A DNA stretch of 64,000 nt, taken from positions 3,038,001-3,102,000 of the forward strand of contig NZ_PGER01000001.1 in NCBI RefSeq assembly GCF_002797935.1, given 5' to 3'. The stretch's first letter is position 1. Each line of letters opens with the position of its first letter. This stretch comes from Flavobacterium sp. 1 (GTDB taxonomy: Bacteria > Bacteroidota > Bacteroidia > Flavobacteriales > Flavobacteriaceae). The notes beneath the pieces were generated by a model. That model saw only the letters and a program-made list of their open reading frames with translations, searched no databases and had not been told where the DNA came from. Of the stretch, positions 9,045-18,583 are shown one piece after another. The position numbers and the translations under genes are program-made.

Positions 9045-9090
9045 TTATGGCGAGGTGCTATATAAATAAGTAATCAATATACAATTTATG

Positions 9091-9117
9091 AAACCTCCCA
9101 CATCGGGAGGTTTTTTT
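9091..9117 (+). terminator. Attenuator terminator upstream of ilvA
   Basis: AAACCTCCC (9091-9099) and GGGAGGTTT (9105-9113) form a perfect 9-bp stem with a 5-base loop and a T7 tract. It sits between the Ile leader peptide and ilvA, as expected for an intrinsic attenuator. Confidence 0.88.
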
Positions 9118-9199
9118 ATTTTAGAAAATAGAGAAAACCAATAAACAACAAATTATCGAGTCATTAGAATTTGATTTCGAAAGCAAAACACAAAATAAA

Positions 9200-10443
9200 A
9201 TGGAATTATTTACAGCAATACTACAAGCACAAAAACAATTAGAAAATGTAGTGCCTTCTACTCCTCTGATTGAAAACTTAAATTTATCGGAGGAATTTGA
9301 AGCAACAGTTCTGCTAAAACGTGAAGACCTGCAAATCGTTCGATCCTACAAAATAAGAGGAGCTTATAATAAAATGAGTTCTTTAACGGATGCCGAAAAA
9401 GAAAATGGAATTGTCTGTGCCAGCGCTGGAAATCATGCGCAAGGTGTTGCTTTCTCTTGTCATCTCCTAAAAATAACAGGGAAAATTTACATGCCCAAAA
9501 CTACTCCAAAACAAAAAGTCAAACAAGTACAGCTGTTTGGAAAAAACTACGTAGAAATTGTTTTAACAGGAGATACATTTGACGACGCTTACGCAAAATC
9601 CGTAGCAGATGCTACCGAAAACAACAAAGCTTTCATCCACCCTTTTGATGATTTGGAAGTTATAGCAGGCCAAGGAACTGTTGGATTGGAAATTTTGGAT
9701 ACTTACAAGGAACCTATCGATTATGTATTTGTACCCATTGGTGGCGGCGGACTGGCATCAGGGCTTTCGACCGTATTCAAACAATTGAGTCCAAATACTA
9801 AAATCATAGGAGTAGAACCTCAAGGTGCCCCTTCGATGAAAACCTCAATTGCCAATCACAAGAACACCCCGCTGGACGCTATCGATAAGTTTGTAGATGG
9901 AGCGGCTGTAAAACAAGTGGGCGATCTGACTTTTGATATTTGCCAAAAAAACTTAAGCGACATTATACTCGTTCCCGAAGGAAAAGTGTGCACCACAATA
10001 CTGCGTTTGTACAATGAAGAAGCCATGGTAGTAGAGCCTGCAGGAGCATTAACGATAGCGGCTTTGGATTTTTATAAAGAAGAAATAAAAGGAAAGACAG
10101 TTGTCTGCATTGTTAGTGGCAGCAACAACGACATCGAAAGAACCGCCGAAATAAAAGAACGCTCCTTGCTCTACGAAGGACTGATGCATTATTTTATGAT
10201 TCAGTTTCCGCAGCGTCCAGGTGCTTTAAAGGAATTTGTAAACGACATTTTGGGACCTGATGATGACATTACCTATTTTCAGTTTGCCAAAAGAATAGCC
10301 GCGAGGTAGGATCGATTGTTGTTGGTATAGAATTGAAGAATCCAAATGATATTCATGCCATCAAAACCAATATGGATACTAAAGGATTTGAATACCGTTA
10401 TCTGAATGAAAGACATGACCTATTCACCCAGCTGATAGGATAA
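9200..10443 (+). CDS. ilvA: Threonine dehydratase IlvA (frameshifted near 10303)
   Basis: IlvA deaminates threonine to 2-oxobutyrate, the first step to isoleucine. The PLP-lysine segment is REDLQIVRSYKIRGAYNKM; CASAGNHAQGVAF, the VPIGGGGLASGLST loop and the SGSNND motif follow. The reading frame beginning at 9200 stops at 10307-10309 after YFQFAKRIAAR. The missing regulatory-domain end (GSIVVGIELKNPNDIHAI to DLFTQLIG) continues in the next frame to a TAA at 10441-10443. Adding one C at 10300-10303 (IA-REVGS) restores a 414-residue protein of normal length. This is either a consensus error or a real loss of the C-terminal end. It is controlled by the Ile leader upstream. Confidence 0.92.
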
Positions 10444-10492
10444 ATTAACAATTCCTTTTCTATCGATTTTTTAATTATAGCCTATCTTTGAA

Positions 10493-10500
10493 GGAGATTT
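10493..10500 (+). promoter_or_regulatory. -7 box of the truncated haemoglobin gene
   Basis: TATCTTTG matches TAnnTTTG 15 bases before the ATG at 10515. It is followed at once by AAGGAG, one of the few Shine-Dalgarno-like strings in the window. Confidence 0.55.
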
Positions 10501-10514
10501 TCATATAAAATATC

Positions 10515-10907
10515 ATGACAGACAAAAACATATCAAACATAGAAGACATTAAATTATTAGTCAATACCTTTTACGCAACAGTACAGAAAGACGATTTGAT
10601 TGGTGCCATTTTCAACGAAAAAATAGGTGACCGCTGGCCAGAACATTTAGAGAAAATGTACCGCTTTTGGCAAACAATTTTGCTTGAAGAACACACGTAT
10701 TCCGGAAGTCCTTTTCCGCCTCACAGACAGCTTCCTGTCGAGAAAAAACACTTTAACCGCTGGATGGAAATTTTTACCGAAACAGTGGACAGTTTATTTA
10801 AAGGACCACTTGCCGAAGAAGCCAAACTAAGAGGCCAAAACATGGCCGAAATGTTCAATTACAAAATTGAGTATTTCAGACATGAAGGGAAACATCCGCT
10901 TTTGTAA
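10515..10907 (+). CDS. Group III truncated haemoglobin
   Basis: A 130-residue globin of the TrHb3 class. Seen: LVNTFYATVQKDDLIGAIF at helix B/C, MYRFWQTILLEEHTYSGSPF with the distal region, and HFNRWMEIFTETVD holding the presumed proximal His, then AKLRGQNMAEMF. Group III proteins bind haem and O2 or NO; the physiological role varies. It has its own promoter and a strong terminator and is not in an operon. Confidence 0.9.
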   Translation: MTDKNISNIEDIKLLVNTFYATVQKDDLIGAIFNEKIGDRWPEHLEKMYRFWQTILLEEHTYSGSPFPPHRQLPVEKKHFNRWMEIFTETVDSLFKGPLAEEAKLRGQNMAEMFNYKIEYFRHEGKHPLL

Positions 10908-10930
10908 ATTCTTTTATAATCTAAAGACAG

Positions 10931-10960
10931 AAACCGTAATAGAAATATTGCGGTTTTTTT
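10931..10960 (+). terminator. Intrinsic terminator after the truncated haemoglobin gene
   Basis: AAACCGTAATA and TATTGCGGTTT form a stem with one G-T pair and a GAAA loop, followed by T8. Confidence 0.85.
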
Positions 10961-11037
10961 TATGTTAATAACTTACAATTATTATTCTTGTTAAATATTA
11001 TAAATTAGCAAAACTCAATTTATAAAACTTTATAATA

Positions 11038-12153
11038 ATGTCAAAAGCAGATGCAAGTACTAAAATATTAGGATTTGAATATCAAAAAATGGTTGCTTTG
11101 ATAAAATGTCTGGAAGCAAAAAACAATACTATTATTCACTTAGAATGTTTTGGAGATGTATCAGATGGAGATATATCAACAGAAACAAAACATTCAACTG
11201 ATGAAAATAAAGAATTATATGACTCACACATCGACTTTTGGAAAACTCTGGGAAACATTATAGATAGTCAAGAAGATTTTAAAAATTACAGTACATTTAT
11301 TTTACATACAACTGCAAAAATACGACTTGGTTCAATTTTTGACGGGTGGAATGCATTAACAGATGTAGATAAAGAGGCTAGAGTTCTATCAGTAACCGCC
11401 AATGAAACTATAAGGACATATTGTAATAAAGCTAAGTTCTGTTCTTCAATTGAATTAAAAGCTATCCTTAAACGGTTTAAAATTGAGGACGAACAAAAAA
11501 ATGCAAGAGAATACTATAAAGATATATTAATTGACCATCCAATTATAACAACCTCAGTACCTAAAAATCATATTGAATCTTTCGCGTGTTTTCTATTAGG
11601 TTATATTTCAGAAAAGTTAATAACCTCAAATGATTATATTTGGAAAATTGACAAAAATGAATTCCAAATTGATTTTCAAGTATATTTAAAAAATTTTCTT
11701 ATTGATGATTTAATTTTTCCAAATATAAAAATTGATCAGACAACGATTATTGACAAAGGATATAAATTTACAACTGAACTAAAAAATATAGATTACAATT
11801 CAAAAATTGCATATGCTTTGAATGATTATTTTAGAGCAAATTTAAATCGAATTCAGATTCTTAAAACTAGACAATCACTTTCGCAAGGTTTAGATGATTT
11901 CGATGATGAAATTTTAGAAAAATTCAGTGATTTGAAAATTACTTTTGAAGACAAATTAGGGTTTTCTTTATTTAATGATTATAAAAAAGAATCTAGATTG
12001 TTCTATGATGAGCATCAAGCAAGTATTTCTCTTAAAAAAGATTTATCAGGTGTTAAATCAGATACAATAAAAAGTTATTACCCAAAAGGAAGAACTCATC
12101 ATATAATTGAAGAAAGTACTATTTCTTCTTGGAAATTAAACAAACCAAAATGA
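11038..12153 (+). CDS. ABC-3C-type system, putative nuclease component
   Basis: A 371-residue protein, first gene of a tight three-gene cassette. The N-terminus has GFEYQ (12-16), HLECFGD (Glu36, Asp40) and TETKH (Glu49, Lys51). That spacing fits a PD-(D/E)XK nuclease fold of the Cap4/DUF4297 kind found in ABC-three-component conflict systems. The rest is predicted helical with no motif I recognise. Its TGA overlaps the next ATG. Nuclease activity is inferred from motif and context. The gene is visibly more AT-rich than its neighbours, consistent with transfer. Confidence 0.75.
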   Translation: MSKADASTKILGFEYQKMVALIKCLEAKNNTIIHLECFGDVSDGDISTETKHSTDENKELYDSHIDFWKTLGNIIDSQEDFKNYSTFILHTTAKIRLGSIFDGWNALTDVDKEARVLSVTANETIRTYCNKAKFCSSIELKAILKRFKIEDEQKNAREYYKDILIDHPIITTSVPKNHIESFACFLLGYISEKLITSNDYIWKIDKNEFQIDFQVYLKNFLIDDLIFPNIKIDQTTIIDKGYKFTTELKNIDYNSKIAYALNDYFRANLNRIQILKTRQSLSQGLDDFDDEILEKFSDLKITFEDKLGFSLFNDYKKESRLFYDEHQASISLKKDLSGVKSDTIKSYYPKGRTHHIIEESTISSWKLNKPK

Positions 12154-12629
12154 AATCAAAAGAATTAGAACAATTGATTTTTAATCCGTTTCATACAAGT
12201 AAAATTCTTCATCATTTTCTAACAGGTGTAGATGCAAATAATAAAAATGGAATTAAAACTGAACTTATTGGTATTGTTTTACCTATAATATATAACGATG
12301 TATTAGTAAATAATTCATTATCAACATTAAATGTAAAATCAAATTTTAAATCGTTAATATCAACATATGAATTTAAAGTATTCGCAACTCAAATAAACGA
12401 TGAGATTAAAAATTTCAAAAGTTTAACCAATAATTCCTTGATTATTTTAGCCAATACAAACGATATCATTATAAGTGATTTTATAAAAGTAAAAAACACA
12501 ATTGATTATCATCATGAAAAAGATATTAGCTTAAAGAAAATATATAAAGCTTCCTATAATTTGGGTAGTATTATGGCAAAAGAAAATTATTTATCAATAT
12601 TCCTAAAATTAAAAATAACTGAATTATGA
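12150..12629 (+). CDS. ABC-3C-type system, middle component
   Basis: A protein of about 159 residues starting at ATG 12150, which overlaps the previous stop as ATGA. A longer in-frame start at 12129 exists but is less likely given the coupling. It opens with MKSKELEQLIFNPFHTSKIL and has no recognised catalytic motif. Middle components of ABC-three-component systems are small helical proteins of this size set between the nuclease/effector and the ATPase. Its TGA again overlaps the next ATG. The call rests mainly on context. Confidence 0.7.
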   Translation: MKSKELEQLIFNPFHTSKILHHFLTGVDANNKNGIKTELIGIVLPIIYNDVLVNNSLSTLNVKSNFKSLISTYEFKVFATQINDEIKNFKSLTNNSLIILANTNDIIISDFIKVKNTIDYHHEKDISLKKIYKASYNLGSIMAKENYLSIFLKLKITEL

Positions 12630-14575
12630 ATATCACAATAAAGAAATTAGTCATTTTTAATGATAAAGGACAATCTAGGGATATAGAATTTGAGGAGGGC
12701 CTAAATATAATAACAGGAGATTCAAAAACTGGTAAAAGCGCAATAATTGAAATCATAGATTATTGCCTTTTCTCATCACGCTCAAGTATTCCAAAAGGGA
12801 AAATCACTGATTTTGGAGAATTATTTGTAGTTGTTTTTAAAGTAAATGATTTTTATTTAGCTGTTGGTAGACCTGCACAAAAAACAGGCAATATGAATTA
12901 TTCATATTTGAATATAGAATCCGAATACGACGATTCTTTAAAAAATATGAAAATATCTTATTTTGACAATTTAAGTTTACGCTTAATAAAAAATGACATC
13001 CAAACAGAATTTGAGCAATATATTGGCTTAGCTATTAGTAATTTAAATAGTGACAACGAAGTAAATAAATTAGAAAACAAAGGAAAGCTATCTATCAGAG
13101 ATACTGTTTCGTTCTTATTTCAACATCAAAACTTAATAGCCAATAAACATGCACTATTTTACAGATTTGATGACATAATTAAACGTAAAAGAGTAATAGA
13201 ATCATTACCTGTACTTTTAGGAGCTGTTGATGAAAATTATTACGATTTGATTAGACAAGAAAAAGAAAAGATTAGAGAAATAAAAACAGAAAAAATTATA
13301 GTTGAGAAATTAAAATCATCTAAAGAAAACGAAACTTTCTTTTTAAGAAATTCAATTCAAGTATATTATTCGTTAATAAACAATGTGTTAGATGAAAATT
13401 TAACTTTAATCGATTTAAAAAAAATCGGTATAAATTTACCTATTCCTTCTGAGATATTAAATGATCAATCAAAATTATTCCTAGAAATAAATCGATACGA
13501 AAAAGAGAGAAACCTTAAATACATTGAAAAAGAGATTATTGAAAAAGCATTGACAGACTTATATCAAACAAGTGACGATGGGTATGATTATGCTAAAGAA
13601 TTAGTAAAAATACATTCTCATCAAAAGTATAGTCAAGATTCAAATAATTTAAGTTGTCCAATTTGTGACAGTAAAAATATTTCCATAAATGAAAACATAT
13701 CGATTTTAGAAAATTCAAAAGAGAAATTAATAAATGAGTTGGTTAAATTAGGGACTTTTTCAAATGATAATACCCCTTTAATATCAGAATTAAAATCTAA
13801 TCAAAAGAAAATTGAAAAAGAAATAATTGTTTTAACAAAGAACATTAATATTCTAAGTATAGAAGACAAGGCATTTAATGAAGCTAAAAATAAAAGAGAG
13901 CAAATTATTTATCAAAAAGGAAAAATTGAAAGTTTAATAAAAGCATTTTTAGAAGCAAATAATCAAAAGGGTAACTCAAAAGATTTATTACAATTAGAAG
14001 CTGATTTAAAAGTCATTAAGGCGAATTTGTTAAAATACAATCCAGAAAAATTCAAACAAGATTCAGAAAGTTTTCTAAAAGAAAATATGAATAGAATTTG
14101 TGAAAAATTAGATTTTGAGGAAGAATTAAAACCAATTGATCTAAATTTTAATATTGAAGATTTCAGTTTCTTTCACAAGAATAAGGATGGTAAAATTAGA
14201 CTTGACGAAATGGGAAGTGGGGCTAATTGGTTAGCATCTCACTTGTCAATATTTTTATCTTTTTTACATCTCAATATTAAAAATGAAAAATCTGTAATTC
14301 CTGCATTTCTAATTCTTGATCAACCAAGCCAAGTTTACTTCCCTAGATCATCCAAAAAAGAAGAAATAACCGACGAAGAAGATTTAGAGAAATTTGATGA
14401 TAATATCGACCAAGTAAAAAATATTTTTAAAGTTTTAAATGAAGAAATAGAATTAATAAATACTAAAACAGGAATAAAACCTCAAATTATTGTTTTAGAA
14501 CATGCAAATGATGAAAGTTTTGAAAAGTTTATAATTAAAGATTGGAATAAGTCAAAAGCCCAAGGATTAATATAA
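12626..14575 (+). CDS. DUF3732-type SMC/Rad50-like ATPase of an ABC-3C system
   Basis: A 649-residue ABC ATPase. Walker A is GDSKTGKS at 31-38. A long charged coiled-coil region follows, interrupted by CPIC at 344-347, a Rad50-like zinc-hook position. A signature-like GSGANWLASHLSIFLSF then precedes Walker B LILDQPSQVYFP (Asp565). The LDQPSQVYFP ending is characteristic of DUF3732 ATPases of ABC-three-component systems. It presumably senses DNA or a phage product and controls the nuclease partner. Third gene of the ATGA-coupled operon. Confidence 0.88.
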   Translation: MNITIKKLVIFNDKGQSRDIEFEEGLNIITGDSKTGKSAIIEIIDYCLFSSRSSIPKGKITDFGELFVVVFKVNDFYLAVGRPAQKTGNMNYSYLNIESEYDDSLKNMKISYFDNLSLRLIKNDIQTEFEQYIGLAISNLNSDNEVNKLENKGKLSIRDTVSFLFQHQNLIANKHALFYRFDDIIKRKRVIESLPVLLGAVDENYYDLIRQEKEKIREIKTEKIIVEKLKSSKENETFFLRNSIQVYYSLINNVLDENLTLIDLKKIGINLPIPSEILNDQSKLFLEINRYEKERNLKYIEKEIIEKALTDLYQTSDDGYDYAKELVKIHSHQKYSQDSNNLSCPICDSKNISINENISILENSKEKLINELVKLGTFSNDNTPLISELKSNQKKIEKEIIVLTKNINILSIEDKAFNEAKNKREQIIYQKGKIESLIKAFLEANNQKGNSKDLLQLEADLKVIKANLLKYNPEKFKQDSESFLKENMNRICEKLDFEEELKPIDLNFNIEDFSFFHKNKDGKIRLDEMGSGANWLASHLSIFLSFLHLNIKNEKSVIPAFLILDQPSQVYFPRSSKKEEITDEEDLEKFDDNIDQVKNIFKVLNEEIELINTKTGIKPQIIVLEHANDESFEKFIIKDWNKSKAQGLI

Positions 14576-14708
14576 TACCAATTCCTATGGCCAGATTTAA
14601 ATAGATTACTTTTTTTATACAACCATAAGTAATTTATCTATCACTGGTAATCAATAAATAGTACTCTAAAAAAATCCAATCATAACTTAGAACATTGCGA
14701 AATTGCAT

Positions 14709-15833
14709 TTATTTCAATTTCCCAACGCCAGCATAAGCTGTAACGATACTTTTCACATCATCCGTTTTATTATTTATCGATTTAGAATAGTCGTATGGAA
14801 TAGCCACAGTACAAGTAGCAGGATATTCTTCACGATTGATACAATCCACTTCTTTATTATCAATGCGTTCTGCGCTTCCAGAAATCTTGCTGTTTTTAGA
14901 ATACACAGTGTTTTTGCACTTTTCAAAATAATTTTTCTCAACACGCACGCAAGCATTTACACGTGAATTGACAATGCCACCGTAAATATCGTAAGCATAA
15001 TTATTAAAAATATGTGCTGTTCCTCCTCTATACAACGGCACGCGTTCCTGAATGGTTTTGTAGTAATTGTGGTGGAAAGTTATCTTTCTATCCGAAAACA
15101 AGTCCTTGTCAGAACTGCCGATTAGACTGCACTTATGATGATCGTGAAAATAACACCAAGAAATGGTAATGTAACCGCTGTTGTCTTTTACATCTACTAA
15201 ACCATCGTATAAATCCTGATTTTTTTGCACGTATGGATCTTCTTCGAAAAACTCGCAATGGTCAATCCATATATTGGTGCTAACGCCATAAATTGAAATT
15301 AAATCTCCTGAATTTACTAATATCTGAGGTCTTCCTTCGTCTCCCAATTTGCTGTATATTTTTGGGATGTCTTCTGAGCCGGCAGGAATTGCTTTTCCAA
15401 TGGAAACCAGCGAAAACTTGATATTTTGAATAATAATATTCTTGGCATCCTTAATAGTAAAACCTACACCATCCAAAAAAGCTTTATCACCAATTCCAAT
15501 AATAGTCTTATTGGAAGCCACTTTTATCGAACCAACATAGTCTTTATTTACTATGCTTCCTAAACCTATTATGACACCAGAGACCTTGATTATATACTTA
15601 GTATCTTTCGTTTCGGCATACTTTTTAAGATCGGAAAAAGTGGTTACGGTTACTTCGGTACCTCCAGTTCCTCCAGTAGTCCCGCCGTTTTCGGTTGCGT
15701 AACCCACTAGTGAAAAATCATGTGTTTGCGAATAAGAACATACTGTTACGGCAAATAAAAAGACTATAGAAAGGAATGCATTTGGCATTTTTTTATTCAT
15801 AATTTGGAGAAATTTATACATGTTTTTAATCAA
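14709..15833 (-). CDS. Secreted pectate lyase, PL1-like
   Basis: A 374-residue right-handed beta-helix protein. A signal peptide lies at about 12-36 (NKKMPNAFLSIVFLFAVTV...SYS). The Met at residue 12 (15800) may be the real start, because it gives a normal-length signal. PL1 features: TIIGIGDKAFLDGVGF, WIDHCEFF, DGLVDVKDNSGYITISWCYF, then HHKCSLIGSSD and TFHHNYYKTIQERVPLYRGG, which carries the catalytic-Arg region. It would cleave polygalacturonate by beta-elimination. It is isolated from any polysaccharide utilisation locus in view. Confidence 0.88.
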   Translation of the reverse strand: MIKNMYKFLQIMNKKMPNAFLSIVFLFAVTVCSYSQTHDFSLVGYATENGGTTGGTGGTEVTVTTFSDLKKYAETKDTKYIIKVSGVIIGLGSIVNKDYVGSIKVASNKTIIGIGDKAFLDGVGFTIKDAKNIIIQNIKFSLVSIGKAIPAGSEDIPKIYSKLGDEGRPQILVNSGDLISIYGVSTNIWIDHCEFFEEDPYVQKNQDLYDGLVDVKDNSGYITISWCYFHDHHKCSLIGSSDKDLFSDRKITFHHNYYKTIQERVPLYRGGTAHIFNNYAYDIYGGIVNSRVNACVRVEKNYFEKCKNTVYSKNSKISGSAERIDNKEVDCINREEYPATCTVAIPYDYSKSINNKTDDVKSIVTAYAGVGKLK

Positions 15834-16059
15834 TTATTAATTTTGTGTAATCGATTACAATGAATCAAAAATAGAAATTTTATTGAAACAAAAAATCATT
15901 TTAACATTAATGCTATCATTTTATCACTTTGTGCTAAATTGATGGTACAAACTAATGCTGTGAAAACGTATTTTTTATTTATCCTATTAGACACTTCTTC
16001 GTTAAAGACTGAATGTCTCGCAAATTGTTACTATAAATACGAGGTTATACCATTAGCCC
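15834..16059. other. Divergent intergenic region, pectate lyase side
   Basis: AT-rich DNA between the divergent pectate lyase and hydroxylase genes. A TGTAATCGATTACA palindrome (about 15845-15858) sits just upstream of the lyase gene and could be an operator. Nothing else was identified before the structured repeat at 16060. Confidence 0.4.
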
Positions 16060-16155
16060 TAGCCCAGATTGCTTCGCTCGTGTGCAGTGAAAATCCTTTT
16101 TGTGAAAAATCTATTTTTTACAAAAAGATTGAAACGAATAGCTGGAAATAGCTCC
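16060..16155 (+). ncRNA. Flavo-1-like structured repeat, copy 1
   Basis: Begins TAGCCCAGATT and ends ATAGCTGGAAATAGCTCC. CCCAG can pair with CTGG near the end, and CTTTTTGTGAAAAAT...ACAAAAAG forms the central hairpin. It shares the edge motifs of four other copies in the window. It ends just upstream of the hydroxylase promoter. Confidence 0.6.
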
Positions 16156-16164
16156 TAAAAATTG

Positions 16165-16172
16165 TAATTTTG
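16165..16172 (+). promoter_or_regulatory. -7 box of the aromatic amino acid hydroxylase gene
   Basis: TAATTTTG matches TAnnTTTG, 24 bases before the ATG at 16196. Confidence 0.5.
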
Positions 16173-16195
16173 CAACAAACTATATCGTTTTCGTT

Positions 16196-17959
16196 ATGAA
16201 CACAAAAATAAAAAGCAATCCCTTATTAGACCGATTGCCCAAACATTTAAAACAGTTTATCAAGTCTCAAGATTATAGTGATTACACCCCTATAAATCAA
16301 GCGGTTTGGCGTTATGTGATGCGTAAAAACGTAAATTACCTTTCGAAGGTGGCGCATAGTTCCTATCTGGAAGGTTTAAAAAAAACGGGGATTGAGGTCG
16401 ACAATATTCCGAGCATGTATGGCATGAACCGAATACTCAGCGAAATTGGCTGGGCTGCCGTTGCTGTTGATGGTTTTATTCCGCCGAATGCTTTTATGGA
16501 ATTTCAGGCGTATAATGTTTTAGTCATTGCATCCGACATTCGTCAGCTCGAACATATTGAATATACTCCCGCACCAGATATTATTCATGAAGGCGCCGGT
16601 CACGCTCCTATTATTGCGAATCCTGAATATGCTGAATACCTGCGCCGTTTTGGCGAAATAGGCTGTAAAGCGATTTCATCTCATAAAGATTATGAAATGT
16701 ACGAAGCGATTCGGTTACTGTCTATTTTGAAAGAAGCAGAAGGCACATCGCAAGCTGAAATCGAAAAAGCCGAAAAAGCAGTGGAAGACCTGCAGAATAA
16801 TATGGGAGAATTATCGGAAATGGCGCAAATTCGAAACCTGCATTGGTGGACAGTGGAATACGGCTTGATAGGCACATTGGAAAAACCAAAAATATACGGT
16901 GCAGGTTTATTGTCATCCATTGGCGAAAGCGCTTGGTGCATGACGGACAACGTGAAGAAAATCCCTTATGATTTTTCGGCTGTTCACCAAAATTTTAATA
17001 TTACCAAATTACAACCGCAACTGTATGTTACTCCTGATTTTGCTTACTTGAGTTTGATTCTGGAAGAATTTGCCAATACTATGGCTTTGCGTACAGGTGG
17101 ATTGTCGGGTGTTGAAAAACTAATTCATTCAAAAGCATTGGGAACTGTTGAATTGAGTACTGGTTTACAGATTTCGGGCGTATTTACGAATGTTATTGAA
17201 CATGACGGAAAACCAATCTACTTTCAAACCACAGGTAAAACTGCTTTATCATATCGTGAAAAAGAATTGGTAGGTCACGGAACGAATACGCATCCGGAAG
17301 GTTTTGGAAGCCCAATAGGAAAATTAAAAGGCATCAATTTGGCGATTGAAGATATGAGTCCGAGAGACTTAAAAGCGTATGGTGTTTATGAAGGCCAAAC
17401 CGCTGCTTTGGAATTTGAAGGCGACATCAAAGTCGTTGGAGAGATTGTTACCGGAAAGAGAAATCTACACGGAGAAATCATTTTGATTTGTTTTAAAAAC
17501 TGTACAGTTACACACGGTGACACAGTTCTATTTAAACCAGAATGGGGAAATTATGATATGGCTGTGGGCAAAAAACTGGTTTCAGCTTTTTCTGGTCCTG
17601 CCGATGTGAATAGCTTTGATTTGATTTCGCACGTTCCTTCGAGCAAAACCATTAAGTCCAAACAAACTGCTGAAAGAGATGATCTCGAAGTTTTGTATCA
17701 AACAGTAAGAAGCATTCGGGAATCGAATGACAAGAAGGCTTCATTGAAACCGATTTTTGAAAAACTGCAAAATAATCATCCGAATGACTGGTTGCTTTCG
17801 ATAGAATTGGTTGAACTTTTGAATGCTAGAAATGAAACGAATTTGATACAGCAGATTCTTTTGCATTTAGAAAATCTAAAAAAACAGCGTCCCGAAATCG
17901 AAAAATTAATTTCGAATGGTTTGGAGTTGATTTTTGAGAATCAAGAAACGGCTCATTAA
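16196..17959 (+). CDS. phhA: Aromatic amino acid (phenylalanine 4-) hydroxylase, long form
   Basis: A pterin-dependent, Fe(II) hydroxylase that converts phenylalanine to tyrosine. At 587 residues it is roughly twice the length of the proteobacterial PhhA, matching the long Bacteroidota form. The metal site is DIIHEGAGHAPI (two His) with Glu in PEYAEYLRRFGE, and WWTVEYGLIG lies nearby. The C-terminal part beyond about residue 340 has no domain I can name. It is preceded by a Flavo-1-like repeat and its own -7 box. Confidence 0.88.
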   Translation: MNTKIKSNPLLDRLPKHLKQFIKSQDYSDYTPINQAVWRYVMRKNVNYLSKVAHSSYLEGLKKTGIEVDNIPSMYGMNRILSEIGWAAVAVDGFIPPNAFMEFQAYNVLVIASDIRQLEHIEYTPAPDIIHEGAGHAPIIANPEYAEYLRRFGEIGCKAISSHKDYEMYEAIRLLSILKEAEGTSQAEIEKAEKAVEDLQNNMGELSEMAQIRNLHWWTVEYGLIGTLEKPKIYGAGLLSSIGESAWCMTDNVKKIPYDFSAVHQNFNITKLQPQLYVTPDFAYLSLILEEFANTMALRTGGLSGVEKLIHSKALGTVELSTGLQISGVFTNVIEHDGKPIYFQTTGKTALSYREKELVGHGTNTHPEGFGSPIGKLKGINLAIEDMSPRDLKAYGVYEGQTAALEFEGDIKVVGEIVTGKRNLHGEIILICFKNCTVTHGDTVLFKPEWGNYDMAVGKKLVSAFSGPADVNSFDLISHVPSSKTIKSKQTAERDDLEVLYQTVRSIRESNDKKASLKPIFEKLQNNHPNDWLLSIELVELLNARNETNLIQQILLHLENLKKQRPEIEKLISNGLELIFENQETAH

Positions 17960-18060
17960 AAAAACAGAATGTTATAAACACAGATTCCACAAATTGTTTT
18001 GAGTGAAAAATTGTAGAATCTGTGTATTCTATCTTTAGCAGTAGTAATTCCTTTAGTATG

Positions 18061-18497
18061 TTAATATTCGTCAAAGGATTTTTCGTCCCAAATCTTTTCT
18101 CCAAGATATTTTCTACAAAAATCATAACGTTTTATTATTGCTTTTTCGGGGTTTCTGTTATATTGAAAAATCCATATTTCGTTATCTATAATTTTTATTT
18201 TACGAAATTTTCTATCGTCACAAGCATCATTTGAACAAATTTGAATTGAAGATTTCTTTAAAATTACTTTACCATTAACATCAATTATTCGATCAACAGT
18301 AATTATCTTTTTATGAGGCAATTTCCAAAAATAAATTTTCGGTTACTCTCAATTCTTTCGGTTTTTAATATTACGTTTTGGGCAGAACATTTTCTTTTGT
18401 TTTGGATTGTATCTTCTTTTGATTTCAATTTATTCATACTAATCACGGAAAGCGAGAAGAAACTAAATACGATTGATGTTATAAACGTTGTCCTCAT
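18061..18497 (-). pseudogene. Frameshifted small secreted protein, unknown
   Basis: Two overlapping minus-strand frames make one gene. The upstream frame starts with a signal-like MRTTFITSIVFSFFSLSV. The downstream frame carries KIITVDRIIDVNGKV and CSNDACDDRKFRKIKIIDNEIW to the stop at 18061. Adding one A to the A4 run (T4 on the plus strand at 18336-18339) joins them as RIESNRKIYFWKLPHKKI, a 145-residue protein. No family is recognised. It is either broken or a consensus error. Confidence 0.6.
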
Positions 18498-18583
18498 TCG
18501 ATTCTTCTGATTATTACTGTCAACTATAAAATTTACACAATCAATGAATCTGTGAAAATCTGTGTAATCTGTGTTAACCCCTT

